From contig NW_014040784.1 in the NCBI RefSeq assembly GCF_000143105.1, positions 248,001 to 312,000 on the forward strand: a stretch of 64,000 nt of DNA, given 5' to 3'. Below, in pieces: positions 1-11,748 of this stretch. The notes beneath the pieces are model-generated. The model did no database searches and had not been told where the DNA came from. It saw only the letters and a program-made list of their open reading frames with translations. The first letter of the stretch is position 1. Every line of letters begins with the position of its first letter. The stretch is from Grosmannia clavigera kw1407. Its lineage: Eukaryota; Ascomycota; Sordariomycetes; Ophiostomatales; Ophiostomataceae. Made by a program: the position numbers and the translations under genes.

Positions 1-1911
1 GGCCGCAAGATCCAGAACGTTGTCGCCGTCTGCCTCTATGCAGCCTGTCGCAAGAGCACGCAGGCAAACCCCTGCAAAATCATGCTCATCGACCTTGCCG
101 ATCTCGTCAAGGAGGAGGTCTTCTTCCTTGGTCGCACCTTCAAGAAGCTGCTGCAGACCATCGACGTTGCCGCCCGAGACGTTCAGCCCATCTATGTCGA
201 GGACCTCATCTTCCGCTTCGCCGCCAAGCTCGAGTTCGATACCATGACCAACAAGGTCGCCGAGACGGCCGTCCGTCTCGTCCAGCGAATGGACCGCGAT
301 TGGATGGTCATGGGCCGTCGGCCCGCTGGCATCTGCGGCGCCTGTCTTATCATGGCTGCCCGCATGTATAACTTCCGCCGTACCGTCCGTGAGGTCGTGT
401 ACATTGCCAAGGTCACCATGGCCACTCTGCAGATGCGCCTCGACGAATTCAAGGAGCTGCCGTCGGCCAAGATGACTGTCGAGGAGTTTCTGGCCCAGGA
501 CTTTTTGACCGAGGAGTTCGACCCCCCTTCCGTCTACAAAAAGTCCGAGGAGTATCAGGCCAGGCTGCGCGAGAAGCGACGGTCGCTGAAGCGGAAGCGG
601 CCGGGCGACTCCAACGGAGCAGAAGCCTCACCCGCGCCCATGTCAACGCCAACACCGACACCAGAGCCTACCAAGGCCCAGCTACCACCATCACAACCAA
701 TACTGCCGCGCGTTGTCGATGCAGACGGCTTCGCCGTACCGGCTGTGCCGCCAGCCAGGGCTTCTGCCCTTTCCAGAACTGAGCCAGACCAGGGCCTCAT
801 TGAGCAGGCGCTGGAAGCCGGCGACGAAGACACTGTCCTTGACGAGCAGCTCGATGCCTTAGCCGAGGAGTATGGCGATGGGAGCGCGAACAACGAGGTC
901 GAAAGTGTGCCATTAACAGAGCCACGGGCAGAATCCTTACCCATGGACGCGGCCTCCGATGCCGGCAGCGTGACGACGACGGCGAAGCGACGTCGACGGG
1001 GACCAGATGGGTCTTCATGCCGATCGCTTCCCGTCAGCAGTGTCGAGCCCGACTATGTTGATGACGAGTGGCGTGCCGACGAGGAGAACCTGGAGATGGA
1101 GATGACTGAGGCCATCAACTCGCCTGGCTGTCTGGAGCACGCGCGGGCCTTTGCAGCTGCCGAGAAGCGCGCACAGATGATCACGATGAGCCTGGCAAAG
1201 GCCAAGGCAGAGGCAGCAGCTGCGGCAGCAGAAGCGGCAGCAGCAGTCGCCACAGAAACGGGGACAACGTCGGCTGACGACTCTGACCCAGCAGCAGACG
1301 TGGAAGAGGGATCGATAACGCCTGCAACAGCAGCAGCGACATCATCATCATCGGGCTCGTTGGACAGTCCCGAGGTCGACGAAGACGAGTTCAAAGACGA
1401 TCCCGAGGTGCAGTTCTGCCTGCTATCCGAGGCCGAGGCCGCAGCCAAGGAGAAGATTTGGATGAACGAGAACCGGGCGTATCTGCGCATGCGCCAAGAA
1501 CGCGAGTTCCGTGCCAAGATGGCTGCCGCCAACGGAACCAAGAAGCAAACTCGCCGCCGGCTCAAGAAGCCTAAAATCGGCGAGGGCCAGACCAGCCCGG
1601 CCACAACGCCTGGCGAGGCTGCTGTTGAGGCCATGGAGCGTCGCGGCTTCTCCAAGCGCATCAATTACGACGCCATGCGTCGCATGCTGGATCGCCCGGC
1701 CGCCAGTCTGAGCAGCCGCGCCGGCTCTGCCTCCGTCTTCGGCAGCTTCTCGTACAGCCGTGCCGGCAGCTCGGCTGGCAGCGTCATGGGCGACCCTGCC
1801 GACGAGGACGAGGATGAGGAGCTCGACGAGGATGACGGGGCTGCATATGACGAGCACGAGGTTGATCCGTTTGCCGACGATGGCGAAGAAGAGGAGGCTA
1901 TTGACGAATAA
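1..1911 (+). CDS. BRF1: BRF1, TFIIIB subunit (5' end outside window)
   Basis: Transcription factor TFIIIB component Brf1, which bridges TFIIIC, TBP and RNA polymerase III at tRNA and 5S genes in the nucleus. The reading frame is already open at base 1 and runs 636 codons to TAA at 1909-1911. The first visible residues lie in the second cyclin-like TFIIB repeat (VVAVCLYAACRK), so the zinc ribbon and first repeat lie upstream. The C-terminal half is acidic and Ala-rich with low complexity. Around codons 465-500 (about 1400-1500) is the Brf1 homology block (FCLLSEAEAAAKEKIWMNEN), which binds TBP in this family. No intron is visible. The tail is very acidic. Family assignment is secure; the true start cannot be seen. 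Confidence 0.93.
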   Translation, partial: GRKIQNVVAVCLYAACRKSTQANPCKIMLIDLADLVKEEVFFLGRTFKKLLQTIDVAARDVQPIYVEDLIFRFAAKLEFDTMTNKVAETAVRLVQRMDRDWMVMGRRPAGICGACLIMAARMYNFRRTVREVVYIAKVTMATLQMRLDEFKELPSAKMTVEEFLAQDFLTEEFDPPSVYKKSEEYQARLREKRRSLKRKRPGDSNGAEASPAPMSTPTPTPEPTKAQLPPSQPILPRVVDADGFAVPAVPPARASALSRTEPDQGLIEQALEAGDEDTVLDEQLDALAEEYGDGSANNEVESVPLTEPRAESLPMDAASDAGSVTTTAKRRRRGPDGSSCRSLPVSSVEPDYVDDEWRADEENLEMEMTEAINSPGCLEHARAFAAAEKRAQMITMSLAKAKAEAAAAAAEAAAAVATETGTTSADDSDPAADVEEGSITPATAAATSSSSGSLDSPEVDEDEFKDDPEVQFCLLSEAEAAAKEKIWMNENRAYLRMRQEREFRAKMAAANGTKKQTRRRLKKPKIGEGQTSPATTPGEAAVEAMERRGFSKRINYDAMRRMLDRPAASLSSRAGSASVFGSFSYSRAGSSAGSVMGDPADEDEDEELDEDDGAAYDEHEVDPFADDGEEEEAIDE

Positions 1912-2820
1912 GTTGATTGCCTGACGATGAGTCAGCAACAGGGATCAGTCAGTATGAGACAAACATAGAACAGAGCAGAGCAGAGCAGAGCACACAGTAC
2001 GGGGTATCTCGTTAGAGCAGTGGTATCCCACAATGCGTCATTTGAATCCGACAGCATTTTTTAATCCCTCATTGTCCACTGCAACGGTTTTCGTCTGGTC
2101 TCGTGCTGTGCTGCACATCAGCTTCCGAATCATTCGGGAGGGTCCACGTGTGCAAAGTGGCCTGCCGGTTCCACCTGGCAATAACATGTGTTGGCGGCCT
2201 TGGCAAGTCTCCCGAGTGCCCGTGCCCCTGTAATCCGAACTACTCCGTACGAGCCAGTGTTCGTTCCCGACCAGGTCGTATCGTATCGCAATACCTTAAT
2301 ACACTTTGCCGCCGCAAAACTAGGCAAAAAAGGGCATGCCCCAGCCTGTTATCTCGATCTTGTCGGCCTCATTTCGTCTTGGAATTCTCCTGTTTTCTTT
2401 CCCCTTCTTTCGTACTCGTGTTCGCTCTTGGCATTCCGCTTTGGTATTGCCGATTGATTTGTTGTTGTTACACTCCGGAATTGCGTTCCTTGCTTTAATT
2501 GCTGGTCTTGTTTTTTCAGCCTGTCTGTTCGTCCGCAATACGACACCGGCGGCCTGTCCGACCTGCAGCGGTACAAACGTGCACTGCGACTATTGAAGTT
2601 TAAACGAGTCTGCAACGGGCAGGTCGAAGTCCAAGCTGCCAGGAGACGGAGTGGCGCAGACCGTGAGACTTGTGAAAACCGGCCACAATCTTGCTTCTTT
2701 TCACACCCACCCTCGTTTCGTTCTTTGCGATCCTTTGCCTTCATTTTCCCCGTTCTCTCCTTTCGTTGACCTGGCGCAACGGCTTGTCGTCTCAATGCTT
2801 TTCCAAAACCGCCCGATACT
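1912..2820. other. intergenic: BRF1 3' region and flippase promoter/5' leader
   Basis: No gene is supported here. It holds a short perfect tandem repeat, four copies of CAGAG at 1971-1990, just past the BRF1 stop. A pyrimidine-rich stretch at about 2690-2775 precedes the flippase ATG, as is common in fungal 5' leaders. Confidence 0.6.
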
Positions 2821-5800
2821 ATGATCAGCCGCCTAAAGGTCGGCCTGCGAGGAGAGAAGGCCGACGAACGAAACCGCGTGCGGGAGACTGGAGAAGACGA
2901 CAGCGAGGCTGAGACGCCTGTGCAACAGACCCAGCGCAAAAATCTTGTCGCCGCCAGCCGATCTTGGTTCCATCGCGCCGTCACCGAGCTGATTCTGCGC
3001 CGCACAACCCTGCCGCCGTCCAAAGATGGCCGCCACATACCGCTGCGTCTGACCGACGAAAGCGCCCGTCCATCCCAGCTTGTCGATGAGCGCCGTAGCC
3101 ATGGCCGTGGATACGTGGCAAATGCCATTCGCACCTCTCGTTACACCGTGTTCGACTTCGTCCCCAAGCAGCTGATGTTCCAATTCACGCGCGTCGGCAA
3201 CTTCTACTTCCTCTGCGTCGGCATTCCTCAGACGATCCCCGGCGTCAGCACCACCGGCAACTTCACCACGATCATCCCGCTGCTCGTTTTTGTCGCCCTG
3301 ACTGTCCTCAAGGAGGGATATGATGATTACAAGCGCCACTGCCTCGACAACATCGAAAATGCCTCCATTGCGACTGTTCTTCGGCCGATTGACGAGCTCC
3401 CCCAACACGGTCAGAAGTGGTGGTCAGCCTTCGTCGCGCTGTTGCTCTCGCTGCTGTCCCGGCTGATCGGTAGACGCAAATCAAGATTCACGTCCGGAAA
3501 CGTAGGTGGCCGAAGGAAGCACGTCGTTGACAACGAAACCTTTGCGGGCCTTCACTGGACTGGCATTCAATGGCGCCACATCCGCGTCGGCGATGTCGTC
3601 AAGCTCTCCCGGGACGAAGAGGTCCCTGCCGACGTGCTGCTGCTGCATGCCGACGGTGAGGGCGGATTGGCATACGTCGAAACCATGGCTCTCGACGGCG
3701 AGACGAACCTCAAGAGCAAACAGGTCCCTACTCCTCTGGCCGACGGCCGCTGCGCCTCCATCGAAGGGCTGGCTTCGTGCTCTGCGGAGTTCGTTGTCGA
3801 GGACCCTAATCCTGACCTGTACCATTTTGATGGTCGGATCACGGTCGATAAGGAAACGCTTCCCCTCACGTCGGCCGAGGTCATCTATCGCGGCTGCACC
3901 GTGCGGAATACCCAGACCGCCATTGGTCTCGTCGTCAACGCCGGGGAGGAGTGCAAGAGCCGAATGAACGCCAATCGTCATCCCAGCGCCAAGAAGCCTG
4001 CTCTCGAGCTTGTCACCAACGGCATCGTCATGGTCCTCTCGTTGTATGTCATCTCCCTGACCACTGGTTGCTCCATTGGCTACTATCTTTGGCATCGGAG
4101 CACTGAGCGCATCTCCTGGTATCTTTCCGATGCCACCGTCAATGCCGGCCAGATTATCGTCGGCTTTGCCATTCAATTCAATAACGTCATTCCGCTTGCT
4201 CTGTACGTCAGCTTGGAAATTGTCAAGATCGGCCAGATGCTCCTCCTGAACTGCGACGCGGCCATGTATGACGAGGCTTCAGACACGCCTGCACAGTGCA
4301 ACACCAACACAATTCTGGAAAATCTCGGTCAGATTGGATATGTTTTCTCGGACAAGACGGGCACCCTTACCGAGAATGTCATGAAGTTCCGGAAGCTAAG
4401 TGTGGCTGGAACGTCCTGGCTGCATGAAGCTGATCTCCAACAGAAGACTTACCAAGGAGCAGGCCAGGAAGGAGAACAGGATCGCCCGCGCAACAGTCTG
4501 CATATGGCACCATCCAGGCTGTCGACGTCATCAAGAGTCTTTTCGCCCCCTCGTGAGGATCCCCCAGCAGCCGATGCCTCATCGGTGCTCTCGCCCATCC
4601 AGGATGGCAGACGGTCGTCATCGGTCTGGCGCTCGACCGGCCGACCCGACCATGCGCAGCCTGAGCTCACGACCGAAGACCTCATCGAGTACATCCGGCT
4701 CCGACCTTATACGCCATTCTCGCGGAAGGCTATCACGTACATTCTTGCTTTGGCCCTCTGCCACACATGCATTCCGGAATTGGAGGATGGTAAGGTTCTC
4801 GGCTTCCAATCCTCTTCCCCGGACGAACTCGCCCTAGTTAGTGCAGCAGAAGAGCTGGGTTTCCTTGTCGTGCAAAAATCGGCTCACTCGACGACGTTGC
4901 GCTTTACCTACACGAATTCCGAACACCCGCCCGAGGAAGTGTACGAGATCGTCGACGTCATCGAGTTCAGCAGTCAGCGGAAGAGGATGTCCATCATCGT
5001 CCGGCGTCCTGACGGCCAACTGTGGCTGATCTGCAAGGGCGCCGATTCTACTGTGTTGCCCCGACTGAAAATGGCGCCCTTGGCGATGCAGAAAGCCCGC
5101 GATGTCCGCAAAAGCGCGGATATGGAACGACAGATGATTCGCAACAGCGAGCAGTATGAGCCCAGGAGTAGCTTCGGAGGGCCAGCAAGCGTCATGATAC
5201 GCAAAAGCATCGGCGCAGGGCATCGTGACAGGTTGGATAAAGATGGAAACGCGATTCCCACTCTCACAATTGAGCCAGGTGGTAGCTCGTATGGCGGGCC
5301 GCGGTTGTCCATGTCTGACCGGAGTCGTTCGTTTGATATGCAAAGACTTCCGAGGCGGTCAATGGACGCTTTTCGGCCACGTCCGACATCGATGGCTCGC
5401 GGGCCCTCCTTGGACATACCGTCTGGCATGGTGAAATCCGATGTCCAGAGATCCAGTTCATTGGCTAACCGGCCATTGCGGATGCTTGTGCCGGCGGTGC
5501 AAAAGTTGCAGCAGCGGCCTCCCTTGCCGGATAAATTTTCCTTTCTTGAAGACGCCTCGTTGCCAGAGGGCGAGGGCGGCATCTTCGAACAGTGCTTCAA
5601 GCACATCGACGATTTCGCAGCCGAAGGTCTGCGTACGCTGCTCTTTGCCCACAAGTTCATCTCAGAAACCGAGTACCGGGCTTGGAAGAAGGAGTATCTT
5701 GCGGCAGCAACCAGCCTCGACGACAGACAAGAACGTATAGAAGCGGTCGCCGAAACTCTGGAACAAAACCTTAGTCTGATCGGCGCCTCGGCTATTGAGG

Positions 5801-7646
5801 ACAAGCTGCAGAAGGGCGTCCCAGAGACTGTCGACAAGTTCCGTCGCGCAAATATCAAGATCTGGATGCTTACGGGCGATAAGCGAGAGACGGCCATAAA
5901 CATTGCCCATTCTGCACGAATTTGCCGGCCGGCGTCTGAAATATATATCTTGGACGCATCCAGGGGCGATTTGGCCGGCCAAATGCTGCACGTGGCTGAA
6001 AGTCTTGGACTCCGTGATGTGGGCGATGTCGCTGATGTTGTCGCTGCTCCTGGCGACCGACTCTGGGACTCATTCTCGTTTTGGCTTGGCCGATCAAAGG
6101 CATGGAAACCACAGCAGCAACGCAGGAACCACACGGTAGTCGTGATAGATGGTCACACCCTAGGGATCATTGAAAAGCAACAGCAGAATGCAGGCAAGAA
6201 AGCAACATCAGCGTCCATTTTCTCAGCGGACGCGGACCTTCGCGAACTCTTCTACACCATCATACCCGAAGTCGATTCTGTTATTTGCTGCCGCGCTTCT
6301 CCCTCTCAAAAGGCGCTGCTCGTTCGTAGCATCCGGCAAGGAAAGGAGACTAGCAAACGACAACGCCAGCAGAACCCAGGCCTTACTCTTGCTATTGGAG
6401 ATGGCGCCAACGATCTGGCCATGTTGGCTGAAGCCCACGTCGGAGTTGGAGTGTCTGGACGAGAGGGTCTGCAGGCAGCACGCGTGGCTGATTACAGCAT
6501 CGCACAATTTCGCTTCTTGGGTCGGCTGCTTCTCGTCCATGGGCGTTGGAACTATGTGCGTACAGCACAGTTCATTCTCAGCACGTTCTGGAAGGAAATG
6601 TTCTTTTACACCCCTGCTGCGGCATACCAGTGGTACTGTGGCTACACAGGCACTTCGATATATGAAAGCTGGAGCTTGACGGTGCTCAATACCCTGTTCA
6701 CCAGTCTGTGTGTCATCATACCGGCGATCGTGGAGCAGGACCTCAGCCAGACCGTTCTGATGGCTGTACCAGAGTTGTATTCCTTTGGGCAGCGTAACCG
6801 TGGGCTCAACCCATTGAAGTATGTTTCTTGGATGTTGGTAGCCGTGGCCCAAGGTGTCCTGGTCTGGTTCGGCTGCTGGGCTGGCTACGGTGCCTTTGCA
6901 AACAGCAAAGACACCGGTCTGTTCGCTCTCGGAGACCTCGTTTTCGCCGCGTGCATTATGTGGACCAATGTCAAACTTTTGTGAGTCGATATTGCTAGGA
7001 GTGGCGAGTTGTTTCTTCGACAATTACTAATCGGAGCAGCATCCTGCACACGCACCACAAATCGGTTCCTGTGTTGATCGGTTTCTGGCTCACCGTCTTC
7101 GTATTGTGGTTCTGGAACATATTTTTGTCGCTGGCACACAGCGCGTCCCCATCTCCGTACGACGTTCGAGGCGGATTCTTTCACGAGTTTGGACGTGATT
7201 TGTCGTGGTGGCTGACCCTGATCATTGTCGTGACGGCTCTTACCGTGATCGATCTGAGCTATGCTGCTGTCAAACGCAACTTGCGCTTTCGTAACATCTG
7301 GCAGAGTAAGGAGGGACGCCAAGGCAGGCATCTGTTGCTGTGGCCGCCGGCATTCTGGGGACGTAAAAGGTCGTCTTCGGATACAAACAACGAGGACAGC
7401 TGCGCAGACAAAGACGACACATCGGACGATTCTGCAAGCATGGAGATGCCAGCAGACGAGCTGGATCTGGAGGTGTGGCAAGACCTGGAAAGAGATCCTG
7501 CCGTCAGAGCGAAGCTGCGGCAAATGAGCGGCGAAGAGGACGACGAAGACGACTGGTCTTGGGGCCTCAATTGGAAGAAAAACAAAGGTGAAAAGAAAGA
7601 GGGGGCAGCATGGGAAGAAAGTCGCTGCGAAACGGATGGGGAATGA
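2821..7646 (+). CDS. DNF3: P4-type ATPase, phospholipid flippase (Dnf3-like)
   Basis: Aminophospholipid/phospholipid-translocating P4-ATPase that flips lipids to the cytosolic leaflet of Golgi, endosomal or plasma membranes. Two exons, 2821-6980 and 7040-7646, are joined over a 59-bp intron (GTGAGT, branch ATTACTAAT, CAG) and give 1588 residues. Visible motifs: actuator LDGET at residues 291-295, phosphorylation motif DKTGTLT at 511-517, hinge GDGAND at 1193-1198. The N-terminal block with PKQLMFQFTRVGNFYFLCV, then IPGVSTTG, resembles Dnf3 more than Drs2 or Dnf1/2. The nucleotide-binding domain carries a long Ser/Arg-rich insertion (about 5080-5500), likely disordered and phosphorylated. Without splicing, the protein would lose its last membrane helices and acidic C-tail. 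The family is certain; the Dnf3 subgroup is probable. Confidence 0.92.
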
Positions 7647-7897
7647 TCCGTTTTGGAGCGTTCTTTTGGTTATGGAGTCTGTCGCTCCTTCTGCATTTGT
7701 ATTTCAATTTCAAGATACCCCTTGCGAAACTCGTATTTGCCATGCGGCCGTCTTTGTGCTTGAAAATTGTACACTGAATTGGCTGCTCAGCAGTGATAAG
7801 GATGAGAAGGTTTGCCTGCACATTACGGAGTACTTCTCAGCTGCCCTCAGCAAGTTCCTGTATGTCTTCTATCTACACTCTACTCTTCAACAAGTAA
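7647..7897. other. intergenic between flippase and tRNA-Glu
   Basis: A short spacer with no gene. It contains the flippase 3' region and the upstream flank of the tRNA gene. Confidence 0.5.
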
Positions 7898-7969
7898 TCC
7901 GACATGGTGTAATGGCTAACATCGGTCGCTCTCACCGACCAGCTCGGGGTTCGATTCCCCGTGTCGGAG
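7898..7969 (+). tRNA. tRNA-Glu(CTC)
   Basis: A 72-nt cloverleaf can be folded by eye. The acceptor stem TCCGACA pairs with TGTCGGA. The anticodon stem GGTCG/CGACC closes the loop CTCTCAC, whose anticodon is CTC (reads GAG). The T stem CGGGG/CCCCG has the loop TTCGATT. Internal A box (GTGTAATGGC) and B box (GGTTCGATTCC) are present and no intron is seen. The overall pattern matches yeast tRNA-Glu. Confidence 0.95.
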
Positions 7970-7993
7970 CTAAAAGCGCCTGTAAGGCGACGA

Positions 7994-7999
7994 TTTTTT
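7994..7999 (+). terminator. RNA polymerase III oligo-T terminator for tRNA-Glu
   Basis: A run of six T lies 24 nt after the tRNA 3' end, with a second T6 run at 8004-8009. This is the normal Pol III stop signal. Confidence 0.7.
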
Positions 8000-8217
8000 G
8001 CACTTTTTTCGTCTGGTTTAGCACGTTTATTTACAAACTCTGTTACATTGACCACCCAAGCAAGGCTGGCCCAAATTTTGCTATTTTACTTCGTGCATAC
8101 GGCTCTAGATCAAACCAAGAAATTGGGACAAGTGTAGTGGCAAAAAGGATTCTTCCTTGTTCAATCTATGCCGATTGGTGCACAAAAAAAGTCGCATATG
8201 CGGCGAAACATCAAAAA

Positions 8218-8314
8218 TGCCAGCTACAGGGTTCGAACCTGTGAATCTTTCGATAATGGTGTTTTAAACTATAGGGCTTAAGACCACCGCCTTAACCACT
8301 CGGCCAAACTGGCA
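8218..8314 (-). tRNA. tRNA-Leu(TAA) with 15-nt intron
   Basis: A class II tRNA on the minus strand, 97 nt including the intron and 82 nt mature. The acceptor strands TGCCAGT and GCTGGCA pair with one wobble. The anticodon stem GTGGT/ACCAT encloses CTTAAG plus C, giving anticodon TAA. The intron occupies 8262-8276, after position 37, the canonical place for nuclear tRNA introns. A long variable arm (ATC-GAAA-GAT) and a T arm ACAGG-TTCGAAC-CCTGT are present. A run of T on the minus strand (8184-8190) can terminate it. It points towards tRNA-Glu, with 248 bp between the genes. Confidence 0.93.
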
Positions 8315-8361
8315 AGTTGTAAGAATTTTGTTAGCATTCTGAGACTATTTAGGCATTTCAA

Positions 8362-9098
8362 GTGGGACGACGATCTAAGACCTGGTTCACATGCTTCAAA
8401 CCCAGCAGACCAAGCCGAGAAGCGAACTGCGAGCATCCAAACACGGACACGACGGCCGAGCCGCTGGCCGGGATCGTGCGGAAGCACTTGTCTGGCGCTG
8501 TGGGCCTACAGCCACCCGACCTCACGACTGTGCAGACGCTCGTGGTGCTGTCGAAGTACGACTGGGGCGTCGGCTGCGGATACCGTGTGTGGATGTACGC
8601 CGGCATGGCAGCACGTATGGTGCAGTCGCTGATGGTGCTAACACGACCGTCGAAACTGTCGGCCATCAAGCGCGATGAGCACAGCCGCATGTTCTGGAGC
8701 TGCTTTGTCGTGGGCTAGAGCTGGTGGATGACTATCCAGCACTGTTGCGCCTTGTTCAAAAACGCAAGCCGCGACTGTCAGCTGTTTCACGGCCGCACGC
8801 GCGCAAATTTGAGGCCCTCGAATACTCTATCCACGACCCGAGCGGACAGCCGCCGACAGAGGGCGAGGTCATCTTGCCGGCCAGCTCGGCTGGTCAGAGG
8901 CCGTCACGAAGTGATTTTAGCACGACCGACGGCATGGTCTTATCGGTCTTGTTCAGCCCCAGCAGCATCCATGACGTGGAGGCGGAAGAGCCAAGCCAGC
9001 CCCAGCCGCTGTGGGGGGAGCAGCACACTATTCCGTTTGCCCTCGAGGGACTGCCGCTGGACTACAACCTCGATATGCTGGACATGTATACAACGTGA
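8362..9098 (+). pseudogene. relic of a Zn2Cys6-type transcription factor (fungal_trans domain)
   Basis: The frame from 8362 to 8718 reads a segment typical of the middle homology region of fungal-specific transcription factors. A helix pair near VVLSKYDWGVGCGYRVWMY and MAARMVQSLMVL is followed by RMFWSCFVV, the spot where the family shows R-x-x-W-W/S. It then stops at TAG. A second open segment (8724-9098, a different frame) ends in an acidic, Leu/Met-rich tail that could be the original C-terminus. No zinc cluster, no plausible start and no splice solution were found. This looks like the remains of a regulator truncated at its 5' side next to tRNA-Leu. Confidence 0.6.
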
Positions 9099-9219
9099 TG
9101 TAATAGTAGCTTACGTAAAATTGCGGAAATAGTTCCTACTCGTTATGTACGTACTTTATATTCTCTTTTTCAGCCCCAGGTATTCTTTTTTCTAATCATA
9201 TCGTACATTATTGAAACAC

Positions 9220-10681
9220 CTAATCTAGGCTCTTCACCACCTCGTCGTACGCCTCCCGCAACGTAGCTACCGCCGTGCGCAGCTCCTCGTCCGACGCCAT
9301 GTATGGCGGCGCCAGCAGCACATGATCTCCGAGAATCCCGTCGATCGTTCCAGCTCCCGGATACACGGCCACGCCCTTGTCAAACGCCACCCGCTGCACG
9401 TGCGGCCCAAAGTTGACGCGCCGTGGAAACGGCTGCCGGCTGGTGCTGTCCTGCATAAACTCGACCGACCAGAAGAAACCACGGCCCCGGATGTCGGCCA
9501 CGTGGACGCAGCCGGCAAAAGCTGCCTGCAGCAGTGTCTGCAGCGTCTTGGCGCGGGCTGCCACCCGCGCCACGAGGCCATCCCGCCGGAGGATCGTCTG
9601 CACTGCCAGAGCGGCGGCACACGAGACCGGATGGGCCTGATACGTCTGACCGTGGTTGAAGGTGGCTGAACCGTGTCGGAGGGCGTCGACGACGCGATCG
9701 CCGACGAGCATCCCGGCAATGGGCACATAGCCGCCGCCGAGACCCTTGCCGACCGTCACAATGTCCGGCCGGATGCCCTCTTGCTCAAAGGCAAAGTACG
9801 AGCCCGTCCGCCCGGTGCCGCACATCACCTCGTCCATGTGCAGCAGGATGCCGTACTTGTCGCAGAGGTTGCGCACCGATCGCCAGTAACCCGTCGGAGC
9901 TGCAAGCGTGCCGAGTGCCGCGCCACTGACCGTCTCGCCGCTGGGACATGTTAGGGGTAGCATGACAAGATGAGTCGAAATAAACTCACATAAACGAAAT
10001 CACATTCTCCGGCCCCAGCCTCACAAACTCGGCCTCTAACTCGGCCACCAGCCTGCTGACAAACATTGCCTCTGTCTCGTCGGCCTTTCGGCCATGGAAG
10101 GCATCGGCTGCGCTGACAAACGACACATTGGTCGGTAAAATCTCGTTGTACGGCATCTTGCGGCCGGCCATGCCCGAGATCGACATGCTCCCAATCGTGT
10201 TCCCGTGATAGCTCTGCTTGCGCGCCACGTAGAACCGCCGTTGCGTCTCGCCCTTCTCGTACCAGTACTGTCGCGCACACTTCATCGCAGCATCGTTGGC
10301 CTCGCTGCCGCTGCCGACGAAAAAGGCCTTGACAAGGCCATGGTCGAAACTGCCGTCGGAAAAGTGCAGCACCGCGTGCGCCAGCTCCTCGGACGAGTCT
10401 GTGCCGTACGATAGAGTGTGCACATACGACACCTTTTGCATCTGCTTCATCACAGCTCCGATCACTTCGGCGTTTCCGTGTCCCAGGACCGCCACTGCTG
10501 CTCCGCCGCAGGCGTCGAGGATCTTGCGCCCGTCATCTAGATAGAGATAGCTGCCAGTTGCCATCTCCACGTTGCTCGGCCGCTCGATCAGCGACCGATA
10601 AAGGAGGCATGGCTCGGTCGATTGCACTGCTGCAGGCTCTGAAGCCTTCTCTAGCACTTTTGCAGAGACAACCACGGCCAT
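9220..10681 (-). CDS. class III PLP-dependent aminotransferase
   Basis: Fold-type I, class III aminotransferase (4-aminobutyrate / omega-amino-acid transaminase group), which moves an amino group from a donor to a keto acid using pyridoxal phosphate. Two exons, 10681-9990 and 9940-9220, flank a 49-bp intron (GTGAGT, branch CTAAC, CCCAG) and give 470 residues. PLP-site features: VGSGSEAND in the phosphate-binding segment, LLHMDEVMCG with the cofactor Asp, and the Schiff-base lysine K296 in TVGKGLGGGY. The motif usually written AEPVSGA reads GETVSGA at the splice junction, with the splice phase intact. No targeting signal is evident, so it is probably cytosolic. The substrate cannot be told from sequence. 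Confidence 0.9.
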
Positions 10682-11676
10682 TGTTCCCTGGACCGATTGG
10701 AGAAGAGCGGGGCTAAAAGGGAAAATACACTGTAGCCGCAGTAGAAAGAGGACACCCTCAAAATTATGATACCACGCAAATGGAACGGTAGCAAGTGGGG
10801 CGCCACCTCCTACTCTGCATATGTGCTGTTATCATGCAGGAAGCACAGCTGGTTGTGGCGATTCGGCTGGGAAAGCCGAAAGCCGTGACAGCTGCTAGTG
10901 CCTGATAACGTTCCATAACCGGCGGGCTCCGCTGTGGGTTACGTCAGCAATCTCAACCCGAAATGTCCTTTTAAAGCCATGATTGTAGCGTTGCCGCGAA
11001 GTAAAGCTGAGCAAATGGTCTGGATGCCGTGCACTTAATCAAAATGAAAACCTGCTACTCCCAATCAAAGAGACATCGTTATAGTTCGCGTCAGTATCCT
11101 ACACAGCAACGTATGAGGGATAAGGAGCAAGAATCTCGCCGAAATGATATGACGGTCTGTCAGGCAGATCTGTAAGATAAAACGCGGTCTTAGCTGAAGA
11201 TACAAGAAAAGGCGGTCCGACATTACGAATTCAAAGTAGACGGAGTTCTAGTAATACGATTTGTGTATATAAACAACATGTCTTTTGCAGTATAAAGGTA
11301 AGAAGAGGCGAGTTATAAAAGGTAGGATGACACTATCTAAAACAGTCTACTTTATAGCTATTTTCTTCGTTTGTCTAGGGTGGTCCCAATCTCCGAGATA
11401 CAACAGCCCTCAAAATGGACTCACACATTTACTTGGAATATGCTGCACAATGACCGAGCCAGCCTAGAGCAGCGACCGTACCGTATATCAACAAGCAACT
11501 AGCAAAAGTTTCAAGACATGCCATAGGATCAAGACCCAACGAGACGTCTGCACCGGACAAAAGTGACTGAAATCAAGTACTCGCTGTGCTGATGCTGTGC
11601 TTAAAATGGCCTAGTAGGCTGTTCTTCATCTCACCGGCGCGCACTAAAAATCGATGCTGAGGGCAAAAATTCAACT
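10682..11676. other. intergenic, no gene seen
   Basis: About 1 kb with no convincing frame or RNA. The part next to 10681 is the likely promoter of the aminotransferase. Confidence 0.5.
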
Positions 11677-11748
11677 CGATCCAGGCAGGGATCGAACCTG
11701 CAATCTCTTGGTTCGTAGCCAAGCGCCTTGCCATTTGGCCACTGGACC
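11677..11748 (-). tRNA. tRNA-Arg(ACG)
   Basis: A 72-nt cloverleaf on the minus strand. The acceptor GGTCCAG pairs with CTGGATC (one G-T pair). The anticodon stem CTTGG/CCAAG has the loop CTACGAA, so the anticodon is ACG (read as ICG, decoding CGN). The T arm is GCAGG-TTCGATC-CCTGC. The B box is intact and no intron is present. Confidence 0.94.

Noticed and set aside
2833..6134. Several minus-strand frames of 100-386 codons inside the flippase
   Set aside because: They are antisense shadows of a GC-rich coding sequence with full P4-ATPase motifs.
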